Shown in pieces: positions 21,989 through 35,500 of a stretch of 64,000 nucleotides of DNA. The notes under the pieces are model-generated. The model saw only the letters and a program-made list of their open reading frames with translations, ran no database searches and was not told where the DNA came from. A program made the translations under genes and the position numbers. Every line of letters begins with the position of its first letter. The stretch's first letter is position 1. The stretch comes from Aporrectodea caliginosa (taxonomy: Eukaryota; Annelida; Clitellata; Crassiclitellata; Lumbricidae): the NCBI GenBank assembly GCA_020284085.1, contig JACEVL010000203.1, forward strand, positions 437,001 to 501,000. The letters are read 5' to 3'.

Positions 21989-24900
21989 CTGGAACGATAC
22001 GATTACAAACCATCCATTAAAAGCACCCATGCGTGTAGAAATAAGTATAAGTCCAGTTATTCCTCTGATTTTACAGAGTTCTAACATAACAGACTGTTGC
22101 ATTACAGATAAGAATATCAATAGTCTGCTGCAACGTAATATAATGGCAGTGTATTTTGGATTGAGAAATAAGACGAGGTGGCAGCCTTATACAAGCTAAT
22201 GGTAATTGCAGATTTATATAGCGCCACGTCAAGATAGACTCAATAGAGGCGCTAAATATTCTAAACCGTCTCAGGAAGACGCTTCTCCACGAGATGGAAC
22301 CACAGGAACCATTTCGGATTACATCACAGCGAACGGTCTTTACTAACCCATCTGTTTCACACTTAATGCCTTCTCTATCCAGAAGTTGTTTGTTTACTAC
22401 CAACTTTGATTGCTTCTCTAAATGCGCCATATAAATGACGAGATGCATACAAGTACTGCATAAGTCGGCGATCAACCTTGCAGGGACCCTATCTACCGGG
22501 ATTCTCGTTCCCTTCGGGGCACCCGTTGACTCCAAGAAAATGTCTACTATTATCTCTTTTGTTGCATATTTCACTTGTTACTAAAATCTGTTCATGTATC
22601 TCATGTACAATTCATTTGGGAGCAATAAATTTTTGAACAGATGAAAACCGTGTTCGTTGCTAGGGGCAACGCATCTTCTATATAGGACTGACGCACCTGT
22701 TTATCTTGCAGCATCGGTCGAGGTCTTCTCCACAGACTCAGGTTCCTTGCGAAGTCATCGGTGCGCGAAGAACCGGAAGGAAGGAAGGTCTTCAGTCGAC
22801 CGAGGAAGGTGATCAGCTGAGAGTAGGCAGCGATGACCTTCATCTCAGTGGATCCGATTATTCCAGTGACCTCTGTCATGACGGATGAATCGAGTTTGGT
22901 GACGGCAGCATCGGCGTGGAACATCACAGCGCTGCTCACATCGTCAATGAACGTGGTCGATAGACGTTGTTTTGTTAGGCTGTTGTTTCGGTAGCCGTTC
23001 AGGAGGTCCTCGAGCAGATGGACGTCTTGCGAGAGGGTGTTCAGCGCACTGGAGGCCGTGACGATGTCCACAGAGGCCACGGTGAGATCCAGTGTATCGA
23101 GGAACGTCTGAAACGTCTTGAGGAACTCTGGGTAGCGAGTGACGCATTCTGATAGCTTGTTGATTCTGTTCTGTGCGCCTTTCAGCCGAACGACGACGTC
23201 ATCCCTGAAAGAATTCCACAGGGAGACGCTCCTTATGTCGTCATAAATGGTGTTACTCTTGGGAGAAGATGGTTGTGCCATGAGCATCGAGGGAGGAGTT
23301 CCTTCCATCGGATAAGTTGGCGAAGAATCGTCGGGCGTTGGGGAAAATTTCGGAGATGGAGAAGGCGTTGAGAAGGACGTTGGTGAAAAGCTGCCACTAG
23401 AAAAGGACGCAGGACTTCCAGGAGAATCCTGAGGAGGGGCTTGGGGCGAGTCTTTGGTCGTCAGCGAATCTCTCAAGATGTCCAGTGCTTTGGAAACAAT
23501 GCCATCGATGTAAGAGAAGTTGGTCACTTGGTCATAGAACGACTGCAACTCGCTGGAACAGAACTTCTCCAGACAGCTAATCGGACAGAAATCTTGGTCT
23601 GAGGACTTCTTCAGAATTATCGCCGTTGAATTCAAGATCGTTTGCAAGAAGGTCATCTTTTCGACGGCGGTGGCCAAGTACTCGTAACTGGTTACATCGA
23701 TTGCCGGATACATTTCGCTGATGACCTGCATCTTGGAGAATTCCTGGCTGCAGAGGATCAGCTGAGATGAGATGCTCTGGATCAGATAGTGGACGTGGTC
23801 GTTGTAGCAGTCCTGAAAGTAACCAAGGAACTTCGACCCGGCGGTGACGACATCGTTGCGCACCATTTCCGTCAGACTGTTGAGAGCCAAGAGAACGATA
23901 TTCGTCTTGGACGTCGATGGATCGACGATGTCCCTCTGGATCAGAGACCTCAACTTCTGATGGCTGTCGATCACTGACTGGATCGACTCGACCGTGTCTT
24001 TCATGGTTGCGTCGTCGACACGGTTGCCTAACTCAAGGGCGTCGAGGTAATTCTGTCGGAATCCAGCCCTGCTTGATAAGATGTCAGCGACATCTCTCGA
24101 GAAATAGGAGAAGGACAGAGACGTCGCATATGACACCTGATCGCAGTCATCCGGACAACTGCAACTGGCGACACCTGCACAACCGTTTCAGCATACATCA
24201 ACGACAAATCACGCAGGGTAGGGTTTGGTAGGGTATGGTACTATGGTAGGGTATGGTGTTTTAGTGTAGGGTAGGGTTTATTATGGTTGTGTAGGGTACG
24301 GATGTGTAGGATAGGGTACGGTATACAGTGTGTTTAAGGCATGTGCTAGGAGTAGGCCATCCTACAACAGTTCTCCGCTTACAAATAATTTCATTGCCTT
24401 ACGTCACCCCACAAAGTTGGAGATTGAACTGCTCCAACCTACTCTGCCTAACCCTCCACAGAAATGCAACCTGCCCAGCACCACCTGACCCCTCTTCTTC
24501 CGTCTCTTCGCTACCACTCTTTGACCGAAAAGAAAGAAAGAGGCGCAGGTGATGCGGAGCTCATGCATGGCCACACATAAAGGATGAGAAAACTTTCTAG
24601 ATTGCATTAAATAACTATCTTGTATTTTAGTACAGTTACTTCGAATGTCTTGACATAAACAATTACATCGTTTAGTGTGGGTGGTATGGTATCGTATCGT
24701 ATAGTATGGTATGCCATGGTCTGGTGTGGTGTGGTATGGTATGGTATGATAGCATTAGGTGACACTATGACTGCTTACCACTCCAGTCGCGATAACACTC
24801 CAAAAAGTCGTCCAAATGACAGACCTCGGAAGAACCTAAAAGGAAAAGTTCAGTTCTCTTCCAGCGTTTAAATCCATTTATGTTTAGTTTTGTTCACAGA

Positions 24901-26069
24901 AGCTTTCTATAATTATCTGAACATTTATGTGGGTTTGGGTCACAGTTTTCAGGTTGCAAGGTATTTGAATGTGGATATGGCGCAGAATAGAGCGAGTCAG
25001 CTGGATGTAACGCAAGACAAATGATGAAATGGAGGAGGAAAGAAGATCCCTGATAGCATCAATCAGAAGTCTTCAGAGAAACTGGATGAGCCACCTGATG
25101 AGGGAAGATTCTCTGCTAAGAACTATCAATCGAGGGAAGAATGGAAGGGGAAAAGACCAAAGGAAGACTTGGAAAGATGGTATTTGAATTGGATGATGAG
25201 GGACGGTTACAAGAGGCCTAAAAAATGAAACGAGTGGGGCGATATTGGACGTACGAAGTAGTATAAAGACAGAGAACCAGAAGAAGAAGCCGTAATTATA
25301 TATAGGAGCTAAATTAATGTTTTGTAATCATGTAAAGAACGAAAACTGACGGAGTTATGAACTGGATGTTCTTTTATAAAAGAACATGATGATGATGATG
25401 AATGAATTATTTGCCTACAGAATCCGATAAATTATATAGACACCAGTAGAAGTAAGAGGCTCCTGTGATACGCTGATACATGCAGTACATACAAACATGT
25501 ACACAGTCACACACACACTCAAACAGACAGAGGCACACACACACGCACCTCGACAGGGACACACACGTTGACAGACACACGCATTCATACATACATGCAT
25601 TACATTACATTACATCAAATACATTACATGCATACATATATACATACGTACACACAAAGCATACATTACATGCACATATACACATCATCCATGCGTATTA
25701 ATACCTGGCATGTAGGGTGCCTTACAACGGCAATCACTGACGAAAGCGTTCGTCTTGCATTCCCGTTGACATTTGGCCGTTGAATAAGAGTCCGTTGAAT
25801 TGTAGAACTCATAATCCATGGCACTGCATCTGCCCCACGGAGACCCGAGGCTCACCACCTGCTCCACCACAAATACCATAACATACGATGATACCATGTT
25901 AAAACAACGTTTTCACAAGATATTTAAAGTACTTTAACCTCCTGCTACTCCTCTGAGGAGACGGTTGCTGTGTGCGGACCTTGAGTAAGTCTTTTCACTC
26001 ACAGTTGCTCACGACTTCGATTCATGCTTCGTGATTAAGTTGAGGCGTTTAATAAATTAGTAGTAGTAC

Positions 26070-26156
<87 letters not shown>

Positions 26157-27311
26157 CAGTAGCAGTAGCAGTAGCAGTAGCAGTAGCAGTAGCAGTAGCA
26201 GCAGCAGCAGCAGCAGTAGCAGTAGTAGTATAGTAGCAAATGTTGCAACATTTGCCTTTACCAGTTAACTATTCAAATATTTCCGTGGGGCTCCTAATAT
26301 CGATTGATAAAAAAATGCGCTTTATAAAAGTCTAGATACATACGTACATACATAGATCGACCAATGCTTGCTGGGTCTCATTCACAAGACAATGCCTGTG
26401 CCCCCTCCCAACCTCGAGGGGGTCCTCTGTGATCGACGCCTCTGTGCTGCTGCACTAATTAACCTACTTAACGTTCGCAATCAGTCGAACGATTGGAAGG
26501 TCAAAAGGACGAATGGAACATTGGCGGAATGGGGAAACATTTGATCATCGTATGAAACAGTTGACACTATTGATCTTCCTAATCGATTGCACTTAACATC
26601 GATCAGTGATTGGTTTTTAACGACCGAGAAACTAACGTCAAACAGAATGGTGATCGTTATTTTCCAATTTCTAAAGCGCTTCTCTAAAACTAAGTGCTGG
26701 GCACCAGCTTATTCACGAGCGCTTCGTCATGTCAGAGGGGTTGTCCAGTGATGTCCAGCGCAGATCCAAGTTCAGTTGTCAGATGGACGAGAGAGGAGGC
26801 TGAGGAACTGTTACGGCGGGCAATCAGAGATGTTGCTGTTGATGATAATAACGAGAACGGAGTCTGACGAGATTTAAAGAAATGATGCAAACTGACTTAA
26901 ACTTAATTCCAAACTGATTCCAGATGAGCTCCTAATACAGTCAAACCTAATCCTGTACAAATCTCCTTAAGCTGGATTTCTCTGCCGTGGGCGCAGAATA
27001 AATGGTCTGCATGAACGAACGAATGAATGAACGAACGAACGAACGAATGAATGAATGAATGAATGAGAGAGCTGACCCTTGAATAGTCGAGAGGCGCGAG
27101 GGTCTTGAATCCCGGTGGAACCATGAATCCGGCGTCCATCACTTGAGGTACGTCATCCTGGCTTCGAAGGTGGACCTGAAAGAAAAGCCACTTCTTCCAA
27201 TTGGACACGAATCGGATTTAGTGATGATGATGATGACGACGACGACGACGACGATGATGATGATGATGATGATGACGACGGCGATGACGATGACGATGAC
27301 GATGACGATGT

Positions 27312-27402
<91 letters not shown>

Positions 27403-27403
27403 A

Positions 27404-27460
<57 letters not shown>

Positions 27461-27467
27461 GTGATGG

Positions 27468-27526
<59 letters not shown>

Positions 27527-29093
27527 GTGATGATGACGTTCACCTTGACTCCTCGGTTATATGAGTAACCTGGAACATCTTCGTACTGCTGGACGTTGAT
27601 GACGAGCTGAAGACCATTTAACGATCCTAAGGAAAGAGAAAACGGAACTTCAACCAACTTTGGACTTTAATCAACAGTTACTGACGACAAAGCGAAACCG
27701 GTTTCAAAGTTTCTCCTCTTTTGCAAATCCAGGGATTCAATTTCAATTTTAACAAAGAACTAGTTCAGAGGTAGATGGCAAAGGCTATGGAAGAAATGTA
27801 AAAGACATTAGAATATTGGAATTGAAGACATTCAAAGACATTAGCATATAAAGGGAATAAAAAGTCATTCAATGACATTAGGATTATTGGAATCAAAGTC
27901 ATTCAAAGATATAATAGATAAATGAAATTAAGGACATTAAAAGACATTAGGATTAATGGAATTAAAGACATTCAAAGACATTAGGATTAATGGAATTAAA
28001 GACATTCAAAAATATTAGGATTAATGAAATTAATGACATTCAAAGACATTAGGATTAATGGAATTAAAGACATTCAAAGACATTAGGATTAATGAAATTA
28101 ATGACATTCAAAGACATTAGGATTAATGAAATTAAAGAAATTCAAAGACATTAGGATTAATGAAATTAAAGACATTCAAAGACATTAGGATTAATAAAAT
28201 TAATGACATTCAAAGACATTAGGATTAATGAAATTAAAGACATTCAAAGACATTAGGATTAATGGAATTAAAGACATTCAAAGACATTAGGATTACTGGA
28301 ATTAAAAATTGTAAGGGCCCCAGATGAATTACAACAAGACTCTTTGTTTATGTGTTATGTGTGCAGAGTCTACCTGTGTTGTTGGCCGACAGAGAGCGCT
28401 CAGTGTTTCCGTTGAATGTATAGCAGAGACCGAGGTCCGTTTGTTCCATCTGGATGTCATCATCTGAACAGTTTCCTCCATTCCACACACACCTGATGAT
28501 GATGCAAGAAGAGACATTGACAGTTCTCGATTCAAACCAATCTAACGAAGTTGCTCTCAGCTGACACTTGCTCCGTTCTTCTTGCCGACTTCTCTATTGC
28601 GGCTTAGGCAAAGGTAAGGCTATAGGCGAGCAAAGGTAAGGCTAGGCGGAGAAAGGTGAGGCTATAGGAGAGTCAAGGTAAGGCTATAGGCGAGACATGG
28701 TAAGCTTAGCCAGTTAATTTGTCATACAGCCCTGCATGAACAAACAGGATTTTCTGATTGAATCTCGGACACATTTGACACAGGTAAACGACAGATAAGG
28801 ATCATTTTCCATCTGTTGCATCTGCTTTGACCAGCTAGCCTTCCATGCAGAACTTGATTTCGATCAGCAAAGGCAGATATATGCGCTATATAAGTGAATG
28901 AATGTCGTGGGCTAAAGATAAACAGATTCTGGGTACCATAGTCTGGTGGAGGAGGAGGAGGAATTCTTACTTGAAGATCAGTTGGTCCTTCGTGTTTCCA
29001 ATCAGTTGAATCAAATCCCCAAAGTCATATTCTGCACAATAATAGCATCAAACGAAGAGGATAAACAGGGCGAAAGTAATTTCATCAGTTTAA

Positions 29094-29145
<52 letters not shown>

Positions 29146-29158
29146 GTCATCGTCATCG

Positions 29159-29229
<71 letters not shown>

Positions 29230-29510
29230 GACATAAACACCTTCTCCTATTCATCATCATCATTATGTTCGTTGTCGTCGTCATCACCTACATCATCCTC
29301 CTCCTCCTTCCTCTATTGCTCCTCTTCCTTATCATCATTCAGTGTCATCGTCCATCTCGTTATCATCGTCGTCGCAGTCGTAATAGTTTTTGTAGTGGTG
29401 GTAGTAGTAATAGTAGTAGTAGTAGTAGTAGTCATAGTAATCGTGGTTGTTATCGCCGTAATCGTCGTCATGACAGGTGTCACCGGTCATCACAATCAAC
29501 GCAGGTAACA

Positions 29511-29548
<38 letters not shown>

Positions 29549-32500
29549 GCTTAGTGGACGAGATCTACTGAGAACTGACCATCGTTTTCTCTGAGAACGA
29601 TGTTCTTGTAGTCTGTTCTTGGCAGTCGTTGTCCATTGTACGGTTCTTGTACTTCCGGTTGTTCGCCGCCATTGCCCGGTGGTGGTGGTGGTGGATTACC
29701 TGCTTAGGCAACAGATTGCAACATCTACCTTTGAGAGGTGTGTGACTTCACATTAGTCAATGAAACAATTGCAGTTCCATCTTTTGACCAGAGACACAAA
29801 CCAGCCTTTCAAAACTGTCTCTGTTGCCATGGCTGGGCATATATTACTGCCTCTGTGAGGAGTAGCAGTCTTAAGAGTCGTTGTACGAGTGCTACAAGGG
29901 AAGGAAAGGGTTTTTGGCTGTACATCTGTTTGTTGTGCAATCGATGGGAATTTAGAGTCAATTGTTCTTAGACGCCGTTGTTTTAAAAGAGATGGCGGTT
30001 TAGTTTCACAGTTCTTAGAGTGGGACTAACTAAGATCATTGGCTGGCTCAGTCAAATGGTCAGGGATATTGGAGGGTTGGGTTGCTCGAGACCCAACCCT
30101 CCAACATCCCTGACCTTTTGACCAAGATGATGGGGTAGGGGCAAGACCTCGTGACCAGGCGCCCTTGTAACGGCATGGCTGTGTAACGGCGCCATATAAA
30201 TTGTCACTATTATTATTATCCAATCCATGGAATTTTGATAACACATTAAACGACAACAAATCTATGCTTTGGATTAGCACTAAACGAAATACAATACAGT
30301 GCATAGCATTACAAAGCAATACAATGTATGGTATTCTTGCATTGTATTCTAATGCGTTGTATTGCATTGTTATGTAAGATTGTCTTTACGTTAAAGACGA
30401 CAGCACACAGCGTCCGATGACCTTAGGTCAAACAAAGTTCAGCTGCCAAATAGAAAGGTCACCTTGTTCTTGACATTTTGGGTCTGTCGAGATGACAATG
30501 TCTTTGATTGCAGCTGACTGGAGGTCGACGGTGAATCCGATCTGTTCAGCGACAAAGGCCACCTGTTGCAGACCCTGGCCATTGGCACCATCACCAGTCA
30601 ATGGAACATTGGCCCCGTTCCAGTCGGATGCGTTCAGCTGATCCTCGTAACGCAGTTTCTTCCACTCGTGAGCGGATGAGGATGAGAAAGAGTTGGATGA
30701 GGAGGAGGATGTCAGAATGCTGAGAAGGATCTTCGGATGGCTCAGTCGATACTGGAACTGGACACAGGTCGTCGTTCCATTGAACTGCGTCGGTGGAGAG
30801 AGCAGAACGGCCTCATCAATACTCGGTCCAAACACTGCCTCCATGTAATAATCTGCAAGACAACGATACGAAAGCAGGTTCAAACAACTGAACAGAGGTT
30901 TCACTCGAAGGAACTACCTGTTGTACGTTATGATGACGGCGCCATAGAAGTGATTAGATCCCAGATGAGATTAGCACCTTGGAGAAGATAGGATAGGATA
31001 GAATGGCATTGGATAGGATAGGATAGGATTGAATTGGATTGGAGAAGATATGATAGGATACAATACGATAGGTGAAGATTGGATGAGCACCTTGGCAGTA
31101 TGGAACGATGCAGAATTCTCTGATGGCGTCTGGTTCCATTGTGTAGCACCAGGTGGCAGCCTCAAAGGATCCGTCAAACGATGGATTCCGACAGAAGTTG
31201 CTCACATCGTCCATTTCGATGTCACCGCCATCTGCAGCGTCGAGCATCCAATCGGCAAAGTAGTTTAGGTCGTTGTATGGATGGAGGTGAGGCGTGTCGG
31301 AATTCCACGCTTGACAGACCCGACCGGAAATCGTCCGATTCATCGATCCCAGATAATCCCGTCCATCTGCCGTCGACAGACAGTCACGTCTCCTTGGCTG
31401 CACGTCATCGTCTGCTCAGAGACAAAGACATCTTATCACAAGTAATCTCAATCGTTTGTTTGGAGATTCGAACATCGTTCGATGCGTTGTGCGATTGCGC
31501 TATAAAAGTGGTAACATTTGATCAGATTAGAATTTCAGACCAACCAGGATTTGTAACATTCATAAAGCAGATGTTACAAATATTTATTCCCATAGTCGCA
31601 ATCAAATAATAAGTTTTCTCTGCCCTCCAGAGGCTTAGCGTTCCACACGGTGTCCTCCAATCCTCTTTCATAATTCTGCAGCGGGAATTAAAACTGTTAC
31701 GAGCTTAAGACACGGAGTCTACAAGGTTGGAAGTGCCACTTGTTTGAATAAGACATTGAGGTCATTACCGGTGGTCGTGGTGCTGGTCGTGGTTGTGTCA
31801 ACGAAGGCTGACTGCGTAGCTATCAGGACCCAGCGAGATTCGTCTTCAGATGCATCAGCGTAACCACAGGTAGTCATCTCTCGAAAATCACAGGAAATCT
31901 CTTTCTGCAGTTCTTAAGAAAACAATTCCAGTTTAACTTACGACATCAAACAATAGACCTTCTGGACAATGATAACAATGGGATCAACATAAATGAATCC
32001 ACAGCACAGAATTAGTCTGGAAATACTTCGAAATGGTTTACATGCTTCAACTTACAAATACAATCCGTTCCTTTCGCTGGAGTCACTCTCACTTTTATGC
32101 TCTCATATAAAACATCCGTTAGAATATTCGAATGATAGTATTAGAACTAGGATTCACACGCGCACATAATTCTATTCGATCTGTTAGCAATAGTCTAAGA
32201 GTCGTTCGAAATGTCTTACCACTTGTAGGACAGGCTTTCGTTTCAATGCTGATGTTGTGGATCGTCGTATTTTCTGTGGCTTCGATGACCACCTGATAGG
32301 TCGAAGTGTTCGGCTCCAATCGAAGTCTGATCTGAGACAGGACTCTCTTCTGACTCTGCGATCCACTCGTGAAGATCGTCCGATTCCGATTGATCCCATC
32401 AGTCGATCGCTGGAACAACCGCGCTCTGAAGCTGGAAGCCAGTTCAGCGTCCACTGTGAGACAGGCCTCGCTGGCAGAGGAGCCTCCCACAGCAACGGAG

Positions 32501-35500
32501 TAGACATCAGAAACGAACTGAGCGGTCGGTCTGTCCACCGTCTGAGAGAAGTCGACCAGCGAACTCATTCTGATATGTAGCGAGTAATCTGACATCACAA
32601 TGTCTGGCGTTAACTAATCAGTAGGTATATAGGTGAGTAAGAAGTAACTGAGTTAATTTCCTTGCCTACTGTATATTTAACGGAATCACTGTGTGCGTGT
32701 GTGTGTGTAACATATGATGAATGGTTGATATATGTATAATTCATGGGTCTGTATGCACTACTGCACAAGCATCACCCTGTACATTTCTGCACCATGGTAT
32801 ACATTAATTTTCGTTACTGGTTTTGATTCATGCTTTGATGATCTGTGTCACCGTGTATGGACATAGAAATGAGAAATGGGCGACCCTGCCAGCGTAGCAA
32901 CATTGTTCCCTCTGGGTTAATCCATTGACACCCATGAACTACTGCAACAAATGAACCTGCAGTTGGTGATCAGTAGAGCTTTGAATTAAAAAAATGAATT
33001 GAACTGAATTGAAGGAAGTAACTAAGTTTAGGAACTGCGGAGGGGTGGGATGTAACCAATGCCAGAAATGAAAATAAGGAAATTGTGACAGGATGGATGA
33101 TGGAAGACCATATTTCGAGGTGGCACTCATTCGTGGCACTCATAGGAAAGGGGCCTTAACCTTGCATCCAACCTATTTCCACGCAACAGCCATCTTATTC
33201 AGCAGTTTCCTAAAACAGGAGCTACATATATTTCACCAGAGAAATAAGATAAGATATTCTTAGACCGATTGCCGAGGTAGAGGCACTTCTGTTTCTATGG
33301 CAACACCTTGAGTACTTTTGGCGCTGATGTCGTAAGTGAGGCTGTGGATGCATGGAACAACAGCGGACGATAGAACGATGTGAAGGACTCCGCTCTCCGT
33401 CCAGTAGACAACTCCATTTGCTAATGACATCCAGGGAATCGATGAATTGACGACGTTTCCAGAAGACCAAGACCAGATCTAGAAACATCAATACAGAGAC
33501 CAAGACCAAATCTAGAAATACGAACACAGCAATGGGCGTAGCCAGGAAAACATTTCGGAGGGGGTTTTAAGATTTCGGCGGGTTTTCCATTGAAGATTGT
33601 CGCAAAAGTTAAGGTTTTTTGTATTTCGCATTTAAAAACCTATAAAAAAATGTTTCCGGAAACTTATTGGGAGGGGGGTGGAGTTTGAACCCCGAAACCC
33701 CCTCCTAAATACGCCCATGAACACAGCGCTTTGTAAATATGGAGTTTACGATTACGTTTAAACAAGTTTACAAGAGAAGGAGGCACTGAGATATCTACCG
33801 TAACATTGGAGTAGCCGCCTGTATCGCTACTGCAGGGCCACTTAACGTCTGCCCGAAGACTGGCGTTGAAAGCTGTCAGACCAATCAGGTAGATCGAAGT
33901 CGCTTGGCTCATAGAAGTAAAGTTGACGGTTCCTGAGAGGTCCTTTCGAACGATCGCTTGAACTAAACATCAGAAGAAGAAAAGGTAGACAAAGACACAT
34001 CTAATAAATAATTATCATATGTCAACTGATTGGTCTAAAAGGCAGTTATGAAAGTGATCAGAAAACTTAACCTTCTCCAACTTCAGATGTGATTATAAGA
34101 AAGTCAGTCGGTTGCGCCAAGTCTTCCGATCACCAATATTCTGTCTCTGTGGTTTTTTTAAATGAGACTTCACTCTTTAAGCGACCATCAGTCGATGCCC
34201 TGTGAATTATTGATAACGGCGCTATATAAGTCATTAGAATATATGTTTTATACTTCTTTTAAAATACGAAATAAACATTTTATATTTCTTTCGAGGCTGT
34301 GAGGACAAACACTAGTCGTCTGCCGCATGCCTACCAACAATTATAGTGGCCCGTAGGCCACAAAAAGGTTGGCCACCTCTGATCTAATCAAATGGCAAAT
34401 GGACCAAATATGTCGCTCTTACTGTCTCCGTCGATCGTCAATGGTCCACCGTTGGCGATGTACTGACCACTCAGCTGACCAACGCTTCCGATGACCCGAT
34501 CCAGACACAGCCTCCGATTCATACAATCTGCTGCACCAACAGGTTTACCATAACAGGCAAGATTAGATATAGGAGTGTAATGTTAAGTAAGAGCAAGGTG
34601 AGGTAGGGTTTATCATGGGTTCATGGTAACGTAGGGTTAGGTAAGGTAAGTGCAAGGGAAAAGGTAAGGTAAGACCAAGCAGAGGTTAAGGTAGGGTAAG
34701 GTATTCGGTTAGGTAAAGCTAAGATATAGAAGTTACAGGTAAGGTATGTGTAGTTGCAATTGTAATTTATATAGCGCCATTTCAAGAGAGAGATTCATCA
34801 GAAGCGCTGTCGACCTAAGACGATGAAACCACGATCGAACAGAATATAATGGGCCTACATTACAGTCTCATTAATATAGCGCCTACTCATTGTCGCGTAC
34901 GACTCTCCTCAAAGTATTGTAGACCTACAAACTGCATAATCGCCATCATCATCATCATCATCATCAGCAGCAGCACCACGTGTCCCTGACCATCATAGTC
35001 CAGACGAACCTGTTTCCATGACGACGCAGTCCTCTTCCGTCGTCATGATCTGGTCAAAGTGGATGGTGGAACCACCTGTGGTCCCGCGGTCACCGAGGAA
35101 CGCCAGCTGGAAAGACCGTTCTCCTGGTAGACAGATGGAGGCGTTGAAGGTCACCTGAGGGTCATTGGCCGCGAAGGTGGCCATCTTGTGGGTGAGCAGA
35201 CCAAAGATCGATGTCCGATAGAGATGGACGGCGTCTTCACTGACTCCATCAGCCACGACTTGCATCGTCAGCAGCTGACTGCTGCGGTTGGTGACGATCA
35301 GTGGACTGAGCATCACATTCTCCTCAAAGGAACATCCTCCTCCTCCTCCGCTACCAGAACAAGGCGTCATCGATGACCAGTTCATCGCAAGCCCTGTCAG
35401 AAAGCAACGTCGTCCTCTCTTCATTTATAAAAGGCCTTTCAAGAGCAGCATACATGTACTTGTAATGAGTGACAGGTAGTCTCATCCTCTTCTTGCTCCT

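Noticed and set aside
22071..22574. 167-codon minus-strand frame as an exon of the channel gene
   Set aside because: It ends in an L2-type repeat tail, and the flanking exons splice in phase without it.
27139..27657. Long Met/Thr and Ile/Val frames
   Set aside because: Translation of the (GATGAC)n array; only the 83-bp channel exon at its end is real.
27800..28306. CRISPR-like array of regular ~34-bp repeats
   Set aside because: Units are contiguous without unique spacers, and the DNA is a eukaryotic intron; same for 47222-47480 and 44515-44715.
31029..31609. Plus-strand frames over the Kringle exon
   Set aside because: Antisense shadows; the minus strand has the Kringle motif and splice sites.
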